Below, piece by piece: positions 8,929-16,450 of a stretch of 64,000 nt of DNA. Under the pieces are notes generated by a model that did no database searches, was not told where the DNA came from, and saw only the letters and a list, made by a program, of their open reading frames with translations. The stretch is from GCA-2746365 sp963711255 (GTDB lineage: Bacteria; Pseudomonadota; Gammaproteobacteria; SZUA-229): NCBI GenBank assembly GCA_963711255.1, contig CAVQDO010000035.1, positions 62,001 through 126,000 of the forward strand. Direction: 5' to 3'. The position numbers and the translations under genes are program-made. Within the stretch, counting starts at the first letter, position 1. Every line of letters starts with the position of its first letter.

Positions 8929-9257
8929 ACCGCACCATTATCGCGCGGCCGCGCACCAATATTGCGCAAACAGTCTGCTCGCGCACACTCATGGTTCATC
9001 CTTATCTGCTGAATAGCGTATAATATCGAGCCTTTCTTGCATAAAAAGACGGTTTTTAAGACCCTTTCTATGGATTCATCCTGCTTTCACTAAATATTTG
9101 ATGATCTTTATAAAGTTGGATCGTTTTTTGCATTATCAACAGGCAGACATATTAGCTTACTGTCTGTGATATGCGTTGCCTGTCACGGACGGCTTTGTCA
9201 CAAATTTAACGTTGGTATATCCAATATTTTAGTCAAAAAATTTCCGAGGAAAAAACA
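8929..9257. other. Intergenic region upstream of glnN
   Basis: No gene is seen in these 329 bp. The stretch carries a TATAAT hexamer and a long AT-rich leader ending in a good ribosome-binding site (CCGAGGA, 9 bases before the ATG of glnN). No sigma-54 (GG-N10-GC) promoter was found by eye, although nitrogen control would be expected for this gene. Confidence 0.4.
9019..9024 (+). promoter_or_regulatory. Possible -10 element for glnN
   Basis: A perfect TATAAT hexamer lies 234 bp before the glnN start. No good -35 box is visible at 16-18 bp, so the site may be activator dependent or coincidental. It would give a leader of roughly 230 nt. Confidence 0.3.
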
Positions 9258-11429
9258 ATGAGTGGTAATTCATCCCGCGTCCAGGCTATTAGCCAAATCA
9301 CTAATCGTGAACCTATGAAGGTTTCACAGCCTGAAAAATTAGGCCAAATATGGGCCGAGGACGTTTTCAACCTGGCCAGAATGGAATGGGCACTTTCTAA
9401 AAATGCCTATAAAGCCATGCAGAAAACCGTACAAACCGGTGAGCCTCTTGATGCTGCCACGGCAGACGTTGTTGCTGCAGCAATGAAAGAATGGGCGGTT
9501 TCACGTGGCGTTAAGTTTTTCTCTCATATTTTCTACCCGATGACCAATGTCACGGCTGAAAAGCACGATGGTTTTATTATTACCACGTCCGACGGCAGAG
9601 CCATTACCGAATTTACCGGCAGCCTGTTGATTAAAGGCGAGCCAGACGGTTCTTCTTTCCCGAATGGCAGCATTCGTATGACTAACGCAGCGCGTGGTTA
9701 TACCGCATGGGATCCAACCAGCCCGGCCTATATTATGCAAACCGATAATGGCGCCACGCTGATGCTACCCAGTGTATTTATGTCATGGACCGGTGAAGCA
9801 CTGGATAAAAAAATCCCATTGTTACGCTCTAACCATGCAATGAACAAAGCGGCACAGAAAGTTCTGTCATTAATGGGTGAAACTGAAATCGCACCATTAA
9901 ATTCAAGCTGTGGCGCTGAACAGGAATACTTCCTGGTTGATTCAAACTTTGCCAACAGCCGCCCAGATTTATTACTGGCAGGCCGTACATTGTTTGGTGC
10001 TGCATCACCGAAAGGGCAGGAATTCGATGACCATTACTTCGGCGCTATACCTGCTCGTGTTCAGGTCTTCATGCAGGACTTTGAAGACCAGCTATACCGT
10101 TTAGGTATTCCGGCTAAAACACACCACAATGAAGTTGCACCCGGCCAGTTTGAAATTGCACCATATTTCGAAGCGGCTAACGTTGCCGCAGACCATCAAC
10201 AGCTGATGATGACGCTGATGAAAAGCACCGCTAAAAAGCACGGTTTTGTCTGCCTGTTACATGAAAAACCATTCGCCGGCATCAACGGTTCCGGTAAGCA
10301 CGTAAACTGGTCTGTAGGCAACTCAACACAGGGTAACCTGCTTGATCCTGGCAGCACGCCACATGAAAACCTCAACTTCCTGTTATTCTGCGGCGCGGTT
10401 ATTCGTGGCGTTCATTTATATGGTCCACTGCTTCGCGCAGTCATTGCCTCTGCAGCCAATGACCATCGCCTGGGTGCTAACGAAGCACCACCAGCGATTC
10501 TTTCTGTCTACCTGGGCGATCAGCTGGAAAACGTTTTCCAGGATATCAAAGACGGTAAAGTGACCTCATCTGAGGTTGGCGGCAAAATGGATCTGGGTCT
10601 TTCCCAGATTCTTACTTTTGATCGTGATCCTGGCGACCGTAATCGCACCTCTCCATTTGCATTTACTGGTAACCGTTTTGAATTCCGTGCTGTAGGTTCA
10701 TCACAGTCGGTTTCCGGCCCATTAGTCGCCATGAATACCATGCTGGCAGATTCGCTAAACTGGATTGCCGGCGAGCTTGAAACGGAGCTGAAAAAAGGTG
10801 ACAAGGCTGCCGCTGTTGTTGCTGTCCTTAAGAAACTTATGGACCTGCATGGTAACGTAGTCTTTGGTGGTGATGGTTACTCATCTGACTGGCACACTAT
10901 GGCGGTTAAAGATCGTGGTTTGAAAAACATCCCGACGACAGCCGATGCATTGCCTGCATTACGCGAAGAGTCAGTGAAAAAGCTCTTTGAAAGCACTGGC
11001 GTACTTTCGGCGGTTGAACTGGAAAGTCGTTACGAAGTTTATTCAGAACAGTATATTCTTTCTATCGACGTTGAAGCGAAACTGGTTATTGAAATGGCTA
11101 AATCAACAATCTATCCCGCTGCTATGCAGTACCTGTCTGATATTTCATCAACCAGTGCCAGCATGAGTACAATGGGTGTTGAAATGGATAGCTCAATTGC
11201 TAAAACCATTGCAACAGAAGCCAATGCCATGATTTCTACGGTAGCTAAACTAAGCGATGCTTTAGAGAAAGAAGATTTTGCTTCTACTGAAGAGCACATG
11301 CAATATTGTGCAAATGATATTATAAGCCTGATGAATGAAGTTCGTTCACATGCGGATGTATTAGAAGCTGAGATATCTGACGAACTTTGGCCTTTACCGA
11401 AGTATCGTGAAATGTTGTTTATAAAATAA
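9258..11429 (+). CDS. glnN: Glutamine synthetase type III
   Basis: 723 aa, the usual size of GSIII and far longer than GSI (about 470 aa). Catalytic-core signatures are visible: NSSCGAEQEYFLVD (metal-binding Glu region, about residue 215), THHNEVAPGQFEIAP (about 290), GINGSGKHVNWS (about 350, substrate-binding loop) and NRFEFRAVGSSQS (about 470). The enzyme makes glutamine from glutamate, ammonia and ATP in the cytoplasm. The long C-terminal helical region (about 590-723) is a GSIII hallmark. CCGAGGA precedes the ATG. It is a single-gene unit closed by a strong hairpin. GSIII is less common than GlnA in this class, so it may be an extra copy; glnA is not in this window. Confidence 0.93.
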   Translation: MSGNSSRVQAISQITNREPMKVSQPEKLGQIWAEDVFNLARMEWALSKNAYKAMQKTVQTGEPLDAATADVVAAAMKEWAVSRGVKFFSHIFYPMTNVTAEKHDGFIITTSDGRAITEFTGSLLIKGEPDGSSFPNGSIRMTNAARGYTAWDPTSPAYIMQTDNGATLMLPSVFMSWTGEALDKKIPLLRSNHAMNKAAQKVLSLMGETEIAPLNSSCGAEQEYFLVDSNFANSRPDLLLAGRTLFGAASPKGQEFDDHYFGAIPARVQVFMQDFEDQLYRLGIPAKTHHNEVAPGQFEIAPYFEAANVAADHQQLMMTLMKSTAKKHGFVCLLHEKPFAGINGSGKHVNWSVGNSTQGNLLDPGSTPHENLNFLLFCGAVIRGVHLYGPLLRAVIASAANDHRLGANEAPPAILSVYLGDQLENVFQDIKDGKVTSSEVGGKMDLGLSQILTFDRDPGDRNRTSPFAFTGNRFEFRAVGSSQSVSGPLVAMNTMLADSLNWIAGELETELKKGDKAAAVVAVLKKLMDLHGNVVFGGDGYSSDWHTMAVKDRGLKNIPTTADALPALREESVKKLFESTGVLSAVELESRYEVYSEQYILSIDVEAKLVIEMAKSTIYPAAMQYLSDISSTSASMSTMGVEMDSSIAKTIATEANAMISTVAKLSDALEKEDFASTEEHMQYCANDIISLMNEVRSHADVLEAEISDELWPLPKYREMLFIK

Positions 11430-11448
11430 ACTTTAGATACAAACCTGT

Positions 11449-11484
11449 AATAAATGAGGCCGCTTAATTGCGGCCTTATTTATT
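11449..11484. terminator. Bidirectional hairpin terminator between glnN and the desaturase
   Basis: Fifteen-base arms (11449-11463 and 11470-11484) pair with one mismatch around a TTAATT loop, with a GC-rich core GAGGCCGC/GCGGCCTT and A- and T-rich flanks. The position 20 bp after the glnN stop, and the symmetrical flanks, suit termination from both convergent genes. Confidence 0.8.
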
Positions 11485-11540
11485 ATGGCTAATTATTAAT
11501 TTAAAACGTGATTCAAATAACGCTGTTAATAAGTTAACAA

Positions 11541-12494
11541 TTAACTCCCTTTGGCATGCGAAACATTTTTCAAATTCATGGTTTTATAAGCTGCAAAAAA
11601 TCCAGGGATAATCGCCGGTTTAATTTGATCATAATAACCCTGCTCAATTAGAAACTTATGCACCTTGTGTAAACGGTAACAGGGCACTTTAGGGTACAGG
11701 TGATGTTCCAGGTGATAGTTAGAACCGAAATACATCAGCCACATAAAGGGAGAGGTGCGAATATAGGAATTAGCAAACGGGTCATCACCGAGTCCTGCGT
11801 GATCAAGATAGCTCTGGCAGCCTGCCAGCAAAGCTAAAAGCAGTGATGGTATAACTATGGCATATAAAGCCAGGCGCCAGTCATACAATGCTATGCCTGC
11901 ATAAAACGCTAACCAGATAGTTGCAAACAAAATATTAGCGCGGGAAAAAAACTTCATGTCTTCAGGCGAGTAGGGCGTCTGGTACTGCTCGACATAATTC
12001 AGCTTTCCTGCTGCAACCATAAAAGTGTTTTTTATGTACACCAGGTTATAGATCAAACGTGACAGCATTAAGCGAGGAAACCAGCTGCTTAAGTGCGCTG
12101 TAGGAATCAGGTCCGGGTCTTTTGCCTGGTTGGTGTAACGATGATGGTCCCAGTGCCTGATGGCAAAACCCATGTCGAAGTAACTAATAACCGAAGATGA
12201 AAAAAACAACCCGATAAGAAAACTCAACTTATCATTTTCACACAGGTTTCCATGCAGTGACTCATGACCCAGTGCTGCGAGAACATAAAGTCCGGTCGCA
12301 GAAATCAGCGTTACTGGCATCATCACTATTAGTTTTTGCAGGATAGTCCACGAACTAAGCGCCACTTCGTAATTTAACCAGCCAAATAGAAAAAACAGCA
12401 CAAGCCCGTAACTGATGTTAAACAAAGTCCACGGTAAAGAAAGCTCGTAAAACGAGGGGTCCAGCTTTGGTTTTTCAATCGTTTGGGAGTTCAT
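11541..12494 (-). CDS. Membrane fatty acid desaturase
   Basis: 317 aa. The three histidine boxes of the di-iron membrane desaturase family are present: HESLHG (about residue 77), HWDHHRYT (about 113) and HLEHHLYP (about 258). Hydrophobic segments lie near residues 25-45, 55-75, 90-105, 190-210 and 212-232. The enzyme introduces a double bond into an acyl chain, or oxidises a related lipid substrate, at the inner membrane using ferredoxin or a similar donor. The regiospecificity cannot be read from sequence; the beta-carotene hydroxylase/ketolase branch has similar boxes. It is a stand-alone gene convergent with glnN. Confidence 0.85.
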   Translation of the reverse strand: MNSQTIEKPKLDPSFYELSLPWTLFNISYGLVLFFLFGWLNYEVALSSWTILQKLIVMMPVTLISATGLYVLAALGHESLHGNLCENDKLSFLIGLFFSSSVISYFDMGFAIRHWDHHRYTNQAKDPDLIPTAHLSSWFPRLMLSRLIYNLVYIKNTFMVAAGKLNYVEQYQTPYSPEDMKFFSRANILFATIWLAFYAGIALYDWRLALYAIVIPSLLLALLAGCQSYLDHAGLGDDPFANSYIRTSPFMWLMYFGSNYHLEHHLYPKVPCYRLHKVHKFLIEQGYYDQIKPAIIPGFFAAYKTMNLKNVSHAKGS

Positions 12495-12668
12495 TTTAGC
12501 CCGCCAGCATTTTATCGATGCGGTTTGTTATAGTTATTAAACTTAGTATAAAGCTGCCTGATTAAAGCATATTAATAAATAAAGAACAAACCTGCAGGGC
12601 AGGGGCTTAAGCTTCTGTAATATTTAGAATTTTTCTAATTACAAGGCTGGCCATAATTAAAACAATGG

Positions 12669-13103
12669 CTACGACTTATCAGGTTTCACATCATCTTCAG
12701 GGCGACCATATTTACCCGAGGTATAAGTCAGAACAAAAAGCGCACCACTGAGTAATACAATTGATCCCGAAATACTTAACAATAGATATAAATGAAAGCT
12801 GTCAGAGACATGCTGTACATCAATAACCAGGTGCCTTGATAAAGCAGTAATCGCAATAAATATCAGAAACTGAACGGGCAGGCGATGAGTCTTGAAATAA
12901 ATCCCGATCATGGCGCCCAGCTCTAGATAAATGAACAATAACAGAATATCTTTTAATTCTGCGTAGCCTTTAGCCATCATCCCAAAATACTCGTAAGCGG
13001 CTGACCAGACAACGGTTGCACCAATAATAAACAGCGCCAGGTAATGAAATGTATCAACCAGTGAATTTCCAAACTTCTGAACCTTATCTGTTCCTATATT
13101 CAT
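12669..13103 (-). CDS. PsiE-like membrane protein
   Basis: 144 aa with four predicted membrane helices (about residues 17-40, 50-72, 78-95 and 105-128). The stretch HRLPVQFLIFIAITALSRHL matches the conserved core of the phosphate-starvation-inducible PsiE family. Its molecular role is unknown. The ATG at 13103 is preferred since AAGGTG lies 6 bases upstream; a GTG at 13112 would add three residues and lacks such a site. The C-terminal tail is short and charged, probably cytoplasmic. Confidence 0.75.
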   Translation of the reverse strand: MNIGTDKVQKFGNSLVDTFHYLALFIIGATVVWSAAYEYFGMMAKGYAELKDILLLFIYLELGAMIGIYFKTHRLPVQFLIFIAITALSRHLVIDVQHVSDSFHLYLLLSISGSIVLLSGALFVLTYTSGKYGRPEDDVKPDKS

Positions 13104-13274
13104 GCAGAGCACCTTTATAGTGGATAAAAACTTCAGACTTTACTGTAGCAGTCCTATCCTAGAATACCGCTAATTTTATTGATTGAAAAGGCTGTACCTG
13201 TCCTGTTAATTTATTTCTTTGCATACGTACCGCTTTTTGCAGCTCTTTTACTGAGCCACCTATAGATTAATGCG

Positions 13275-13892
13275 CTATTCATTGTTCCGTGGTGGTTTGA
13301 AACTTTTGCGTGCAACTTCCACTTTTTTTCTAATCACACAGCCCGCTACATGGTCATTAATTAATCCCATTGCCTGCATGAAAGCATACGCTGTCGTTGG
13401 CCCGACAAATTTCCAGCCCATTTTTTTCAGATCTTTTGATAATGCAATTGATTCCGCCGACGTCGATACCGACTGTGGTTTCGCGAGGTTTTTTACATCG
13501 GGTTCATAACGCCAGAAAAACGTTGCTAAGGAGCCTTCCTGTTTAACCAGCTCTTTTGCGCGTTTAGCATTATTGATAACAGCTTCAATTTTGCCACGAT
13601 GACGTACGATACCTTCATCCTTAAGCAAACGGTTAATATCGCGCTGTGTAAACCGCGCGACTTTATCAAAATCAAAATGCTGAAATGCTGCACGAAAGTT
13701 CTCGCGTTTGTTAAGAATAGTGAGCCAGCTTAAACCCGACTGAAAACCTTCCAGGCATATTTTTTCGAATAAACGGTGGTCGTCAGTAACAGGGTAACCC
13801 CATTCTGTGTCGTGGTAATTTAAATAATCAGGTGTAGCGCTGCACCATTTGCACCGTGGTTTTCCATCCGGACCTTTTGTTATTTCTGCCAT
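13275..13892 (-). CDS. tag: DNA-3-methyladenine glycosylase I
   Basis: 205 aa. The N-terminus has the Tag pattern RCKWCSATPDYLNYHDTEWG, with a Cys and His zinc ligand, followed by DDHRLFEKICLEGFQSGLSW (active-site region with Glu and Trp). The C-terminal MGLINDHVAGC holds the second His/Cys zinc pair. The enzyme excises 3-methyladenine from alkylated DNA in the cytoplasm and starts base-excision repair. A strong AAGGAG site lies 7 bases before the ATG. It is about 18 residues longer than the E. coli protein, mainly in the basic C-terminus. Confidence 0.93.
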   Translation of the reverse strand: MAEITKGPDGKPRCKWCSATPDYLNYHDTEWGYPVTDDHRLFEKICLEGFQSGLSWLTILNKRENFRAAFQHFDFDKVARFTQRDINRLLKDEGIVRHRGKIEAVINNAKRAKELVKQEGSLATFFWRYEPDVKNLAKPQSVSTSAESIALSKDLKKMGWKFVGPTTAYAFMQAMGLINDHVAGCVIRKKVEVARKSFKPPRNNE

Positions 13893-14137
13893 GAAACGAC
13901 TCCTTAAGTTCAGCTTTTCTACTTATTGTAAAAGAAAAAGCCTCTTCATTCATATGAGTATATTACAAACAATACAAGGAAACACATCCGGGAACCTCTC
14001 AGAATCATTCTCTGCCATGTATAGCGGGGATTCCGCTCATTGCCTATATCTTGAAAGAATAGTAAAATTTGCCCTGAAAACTCTAATGGTTTTCCTGTTT
14101 ATTATATAAGCAGCTAGCGAGTACAGGAATTTCAACT

Positions 14138-14353
14138 ATGGCTATAGATCAACTCGAGGCATTTTTAAAAAAAATGCAGTCTGAACCCGCACTTAAAGCT
14201 GAAGTGCTCGCAACATCAACCGCAGATGATGTTGCACGAATAGCTCTAAAGCTTGGTTTTGAATTTTCAGGTGATGAGTTATTGAGAATATCAGGTAAGA
14301 AAGTTGGCAAGGTTACTGTTAGAAAAAATGACCTTCCTGGAGAGTACAATTAA
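14138..14353 (+). CDS. Nif11-domain small protein
   Basis: 71 aa. Residues 4-52 match the Nif11-like leader domain: an amphipathic helix (QLEAFLKKMQSEPALKAEVLA), then a second helix with ARIALKLGFEFSGDELL, the characteristic hydrophobic/Phe-Ser core. The domain occurs in a nitrogen-fixation-linked protein and as the leader of some ribosomally made modified peptides. Here there is no Gly-Gly leader-cleavage site and only a short charged tail (ISGKKVGKVTVRKNDLPGEYN), with no Cys, Ser or Thr-rich core. AGGAAT lies 9 bases upstream of the ATG. It is convergent with the methyltransferase gene. No peptide-modifying enzyme is nearby, so its role is open. Confidence 0.7.
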   Translation: MAIDQLEAFLKKMQSEPALKAEVLATSTADDVARIALKLGFEFSGDELLRISGKKVGKVTVRKNDLPGEYN

Positions 14354-14400
14354 CTGCTTTTTGAATATCTATAAAAGCAAAAATCTAATCACGCTTCCTG

Positions 14401-15219
14401 TTAATGTTTATAGGCCTTGACCATAACCATTGATTCCGTCCACCAATATTGACAATCCTCTGGTGGTTCAAGTCCACGAACCACACTCACTTCGAAAGAA
14501 TCGAAATGTTCCAGTAACAGGCGTTGATGACCACGACTAAGGGTATCTATTTCACAGCTAAAATAAGTGAACACACCTCCCTTTTTCAAAAGACGTGCGG
14601 CCACAGGAAAAAATTCGCCACAATGGGTATACGGCAAACCTTCCACCTCATTACGCACGTACTCTTCCTGTGATAGTGGATAAGTATCAAATAATATTCC
14701 ATCGTAAGTCGCTAACTTATCAACCACATCCTGCCACATACCTTTAACCAGGCGAATGTCATTCTGAGGATAGTTTTCTTTCCAGCGCCGATAACGAGAA
14801 ATCACCTGGTCATTACACTCAATAACAGTATATGAGCGTATGCCAACATCCTGTAAACAGGAAGCAGAAATGGCCATACCAAAACCGACTTCAAGAACAT
14901 CCCCATGGTTTGAGCCAACCGCTTCTGCCAGTGCTTTCATCAATGGGTATTCCCATGATTGCATTACCTGCTGTCCCTGAATTATCAGTTCGTCTTCTTC
15001 ATAATCCGCTTCGCTATCTTTCCAGTCGTCATTAATTGTTGGCCGCTCAACGCCACTAACAAACGTTATAATCTGCTGCTCAAGATGGGACAGGTCATCA
15101 CCAAACTCTCGCATTGCCCTGTTTAACATCCAGTTGCGCTGGTAACTGCTTGGTGCGATTGCAAAATCATCGTCATTAAATTCAACCGTAATATCAAATT
15201 CTTTAAATTTTTGTTTCAT
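14401..15219 (-). CDS. Guanidinoacetate N-methyltransferase-like protein
   Basis: 272 aa. From residue 82 on it aligns with animal GAMT: MQSWEYPLMKALAEAV, the SAM-binding VLEVGFGMAISAS (108-120), VIECNDQVISRYRRW, then KGMWQDV and DGILFDTYPLSQEE. Human GAMT contacts the guanidino group with Glu45 and Asp134; the matching residues here are Glu90 in the SWE motif and Asp178 in FDTYPL. The expected reaction is SAM plus guanidinoacetate giving creatine, in the cytoplasm. The N-terminal 80 residues form a separate acidic segment not found in the animal enzyme. The ATG lies one base after the stop of the amidinotransferase gene, with AGGT 6 bases upstream, so translation is probably coupled. Methylation of a different guanidino compound remains possible. 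Confidence 0.87.
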   Translation of the reverse strand: MKQKFKEFDITVEFNDDDFAIAPSSYQRNWMLNRAMREFGDDLSHLEQQIITFVSGVERPTINDDWKDSEADYEEDELIIQGQQVMQSWEYPLMKALAEAVGSNHGDVLEVGFGMAISASCLQDVGIRSYTVIECNDQVISRYRRWKENYPQNDIRLVKGMWQDVVDKLATYDGILFDTYPLSQEEYVRNEVEGLPYTHCGEFFPVAARLLKKGGVFTYFSCEIDTLSRGHQRLLLEHFDSFEVSVVRGLEPPEDCQYWWTESMVMVKAYKH

Positions 15220-15220
15220 G

Positions 15221-16312
15221 CTATACCTGAAAGTAAGACTGTAATTTTCCCTGCCGTCGAATATCTAACGTTGCACAATGAAAGCCGCCAATGAAAGGGT
15301 AGTAATCTTCAAATGCACAGGGAATAGGCTGAAAGCCGTGTTGTTTCAGCAACTGAATCAAAGGCGTTTGTCGTTCTTCAACGATAATTCTTTTCTCACC
15401 TAAATTAAGCACATTAATACTAATCCAGTCGCTCATCAATCGAGGGCGCGTCAGATACGGCACCGGTTCAGGCGCAATAATAATTTCCCAGCTATCGAAA
15501 ATAGCGGGTAGTTTACTGACATCAACAAACGTCGGGTTCACTAAAAGTTTACCGGGACTTAGTGGTACCAGGGTTGTATCAATATGAGCGGGTTTGGGAT
15601 CGAGACTCTTAATCAGATGAATTTTATAATCATCACCAATTTGTCGCTGTAACCAGTCAACGCCAGCCCGATTGGTTACATGGCTTAACTGGCCAATAAC
15701 ATCACGCCCACAGCGAATAAAATCAGCCGCATCAAAAACGGGTTCTAAATTGTTGAGCACATAGGGAGTAGCAGAGTTTTCATCTGCGTACGAAGGATTA
15801 TACAAACTGTCTCTTAACAGGGGCTTCGGCGCGGATACCAGGTGTGCGCCTTTTTGCACATATTCACCTAGCAGGCTTCGATAAGCCTGAGTTTCAAAAT
15901 AACGCGAGCGGGAACACATCGGTGCTTCAATAATTTGATCACCGATAACAATAAAAGAATCACGCGGGTTTGCCGCACAAAAACCACCCCTGGTTTGCCA
16001 GTCAGGTGTGGAAAATTTCCGACTATAGTCAACTTCCTCGACGCGTCGCACAATGACACCTTCTGCTTCAAGAATGGAGGTAAAGCGATCTAGTGCTTTA
16101 CTGGCCGCATCAATATAATTTTGTGGGTAGGCTTCATGTAAGACTAAATAGCGTTCAATTTCTGCCAGCTCAACCTCGCTGAAAATCAGCTTATCAATAG
16201 GATCCCAAAAAGAAAAAAAGGCATGTTTGGGTGTACCAACAATAACTTCCTGAAGCAGGTCCCATTCGGTATATGCATTAACGGAAGAAACGTTTGTCTG
16301 ATTTATTTTCAT
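15221..16312 (-). CDS. L-arginine:glycine amidinotransferase-like protein
   Basis: 363 aa, collinear with animal AGAT without its mitochondrial presequence. Matches include EWDLLQEVIVG (residues 16-26), the central PVFDAADFIRCGRDVIGQLS (191-210) with active-site Asp, PAHIDTTLVPLSPG with His243, and the C-terminal GGFHCATLDIRRQGKLQSY with nucleophile Cys346. These correspond to the human Asp254-His303-Cys407 triad. The expected reaction transfers the amidino group of arginine to glycine, giving guanidinoacetate and ornithine. It is the first gene of a two-gene operon with the GAMT-like methyltransferase. Bacterial relatives also act in natural-product routes (cylindrospermopsin CyrA, phaseolotoxin AmtA), so the acceptor amine needs testing. 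The start lacks a clear ribosome-binding site. Confidence 0.9.
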   Translation of the reverse strand: MKINQTNVSSVNAYTEWDLLQEVIVGTPKHAFFSFWDPIDKLIFSEVELAEIERYLVLHEAYPQNYIDAASKALDRFTSILEAEGVIVRRVEEVDYSRKFSTPDWQTRGGFCAANPRDSFIVIGDQIIEAPMCSRSRYFETQAYRSLLGEYVQKGAHLVSAPKPLLRDSLYNPSYADENSATPYVLNNLEPVFDAADFIRCGRDVIGQLSHVTNRAGVDWLQRQIGDDYKIHLIKSLDPKPAHIDTTLVPLSPGKLLVNPTFVDVSKLPAIFDSWEIIIAPEPVPYLTRPRLMSDWISINVLNLGEKRIIVEERQTPLIQLLKQHGFQPIPCAFEDYYPFIGGFHCATLDIRRQGKLQSYFQV

Positions 16313-16355
16313 TACGTTATTTATAACACTTTAACTCAGACGACACATGCCGATA

Positions 16356-16384
16356 ATTTGAAAAAAACAGGTTCGCGGGGTCAA
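16356..16384 (-). promoter_or_regulatory. Possible sigma-70 promoter of the amidinotransferase operon
   Basis: On the minus strand TTGACC (16384-16379) is separated by 17 bp from TCAAAT (16361-16356), 43 bp before the ATG. The -10 box matches the consensus in only four of six positions and the -35 box overlaps the palindromic element at 16377-16425, so this is tentative. Confidence 0.3.
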
Positions 16385-16425
16385 ACCTTACAATTCACAC
16401 TATGTAAAATTTATAATCTAACCCC
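16377..16425. repeat. Palindromic GGGGT...ACCCC element upstream of the amidinotransferase
   Basis: A 49-bp imperfect palindrome starts GGGGTCAAACCTTA and ends TATAATCTAACCCC. The arms pair over most of their length with several mismatches. The GGGGTC-type ends and AT-rich middle recall small dispersed palindromic elements of gammaproteobacteria. It occupies the space between mnmE and the amidinotransferase gene. Confidence 0.5.
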
Positions 16426-16450
16426 TGTTACTAAGAGTACAGGCTGAGCT

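Noticed and set aside
9499..9515. TTTCACGTGGCG as a third parS-like site in glnN
   Set aside because: Only one half matches the parS consensus; the right arm diverges, whereas both recF sites are perfect.
13849..14109. Plus-strand open frame of 86 codons upstream of the Nif11 gene
   Set aside because: It begins inside tag on the opposite strand and shows no protein-like pattern or translation signal.
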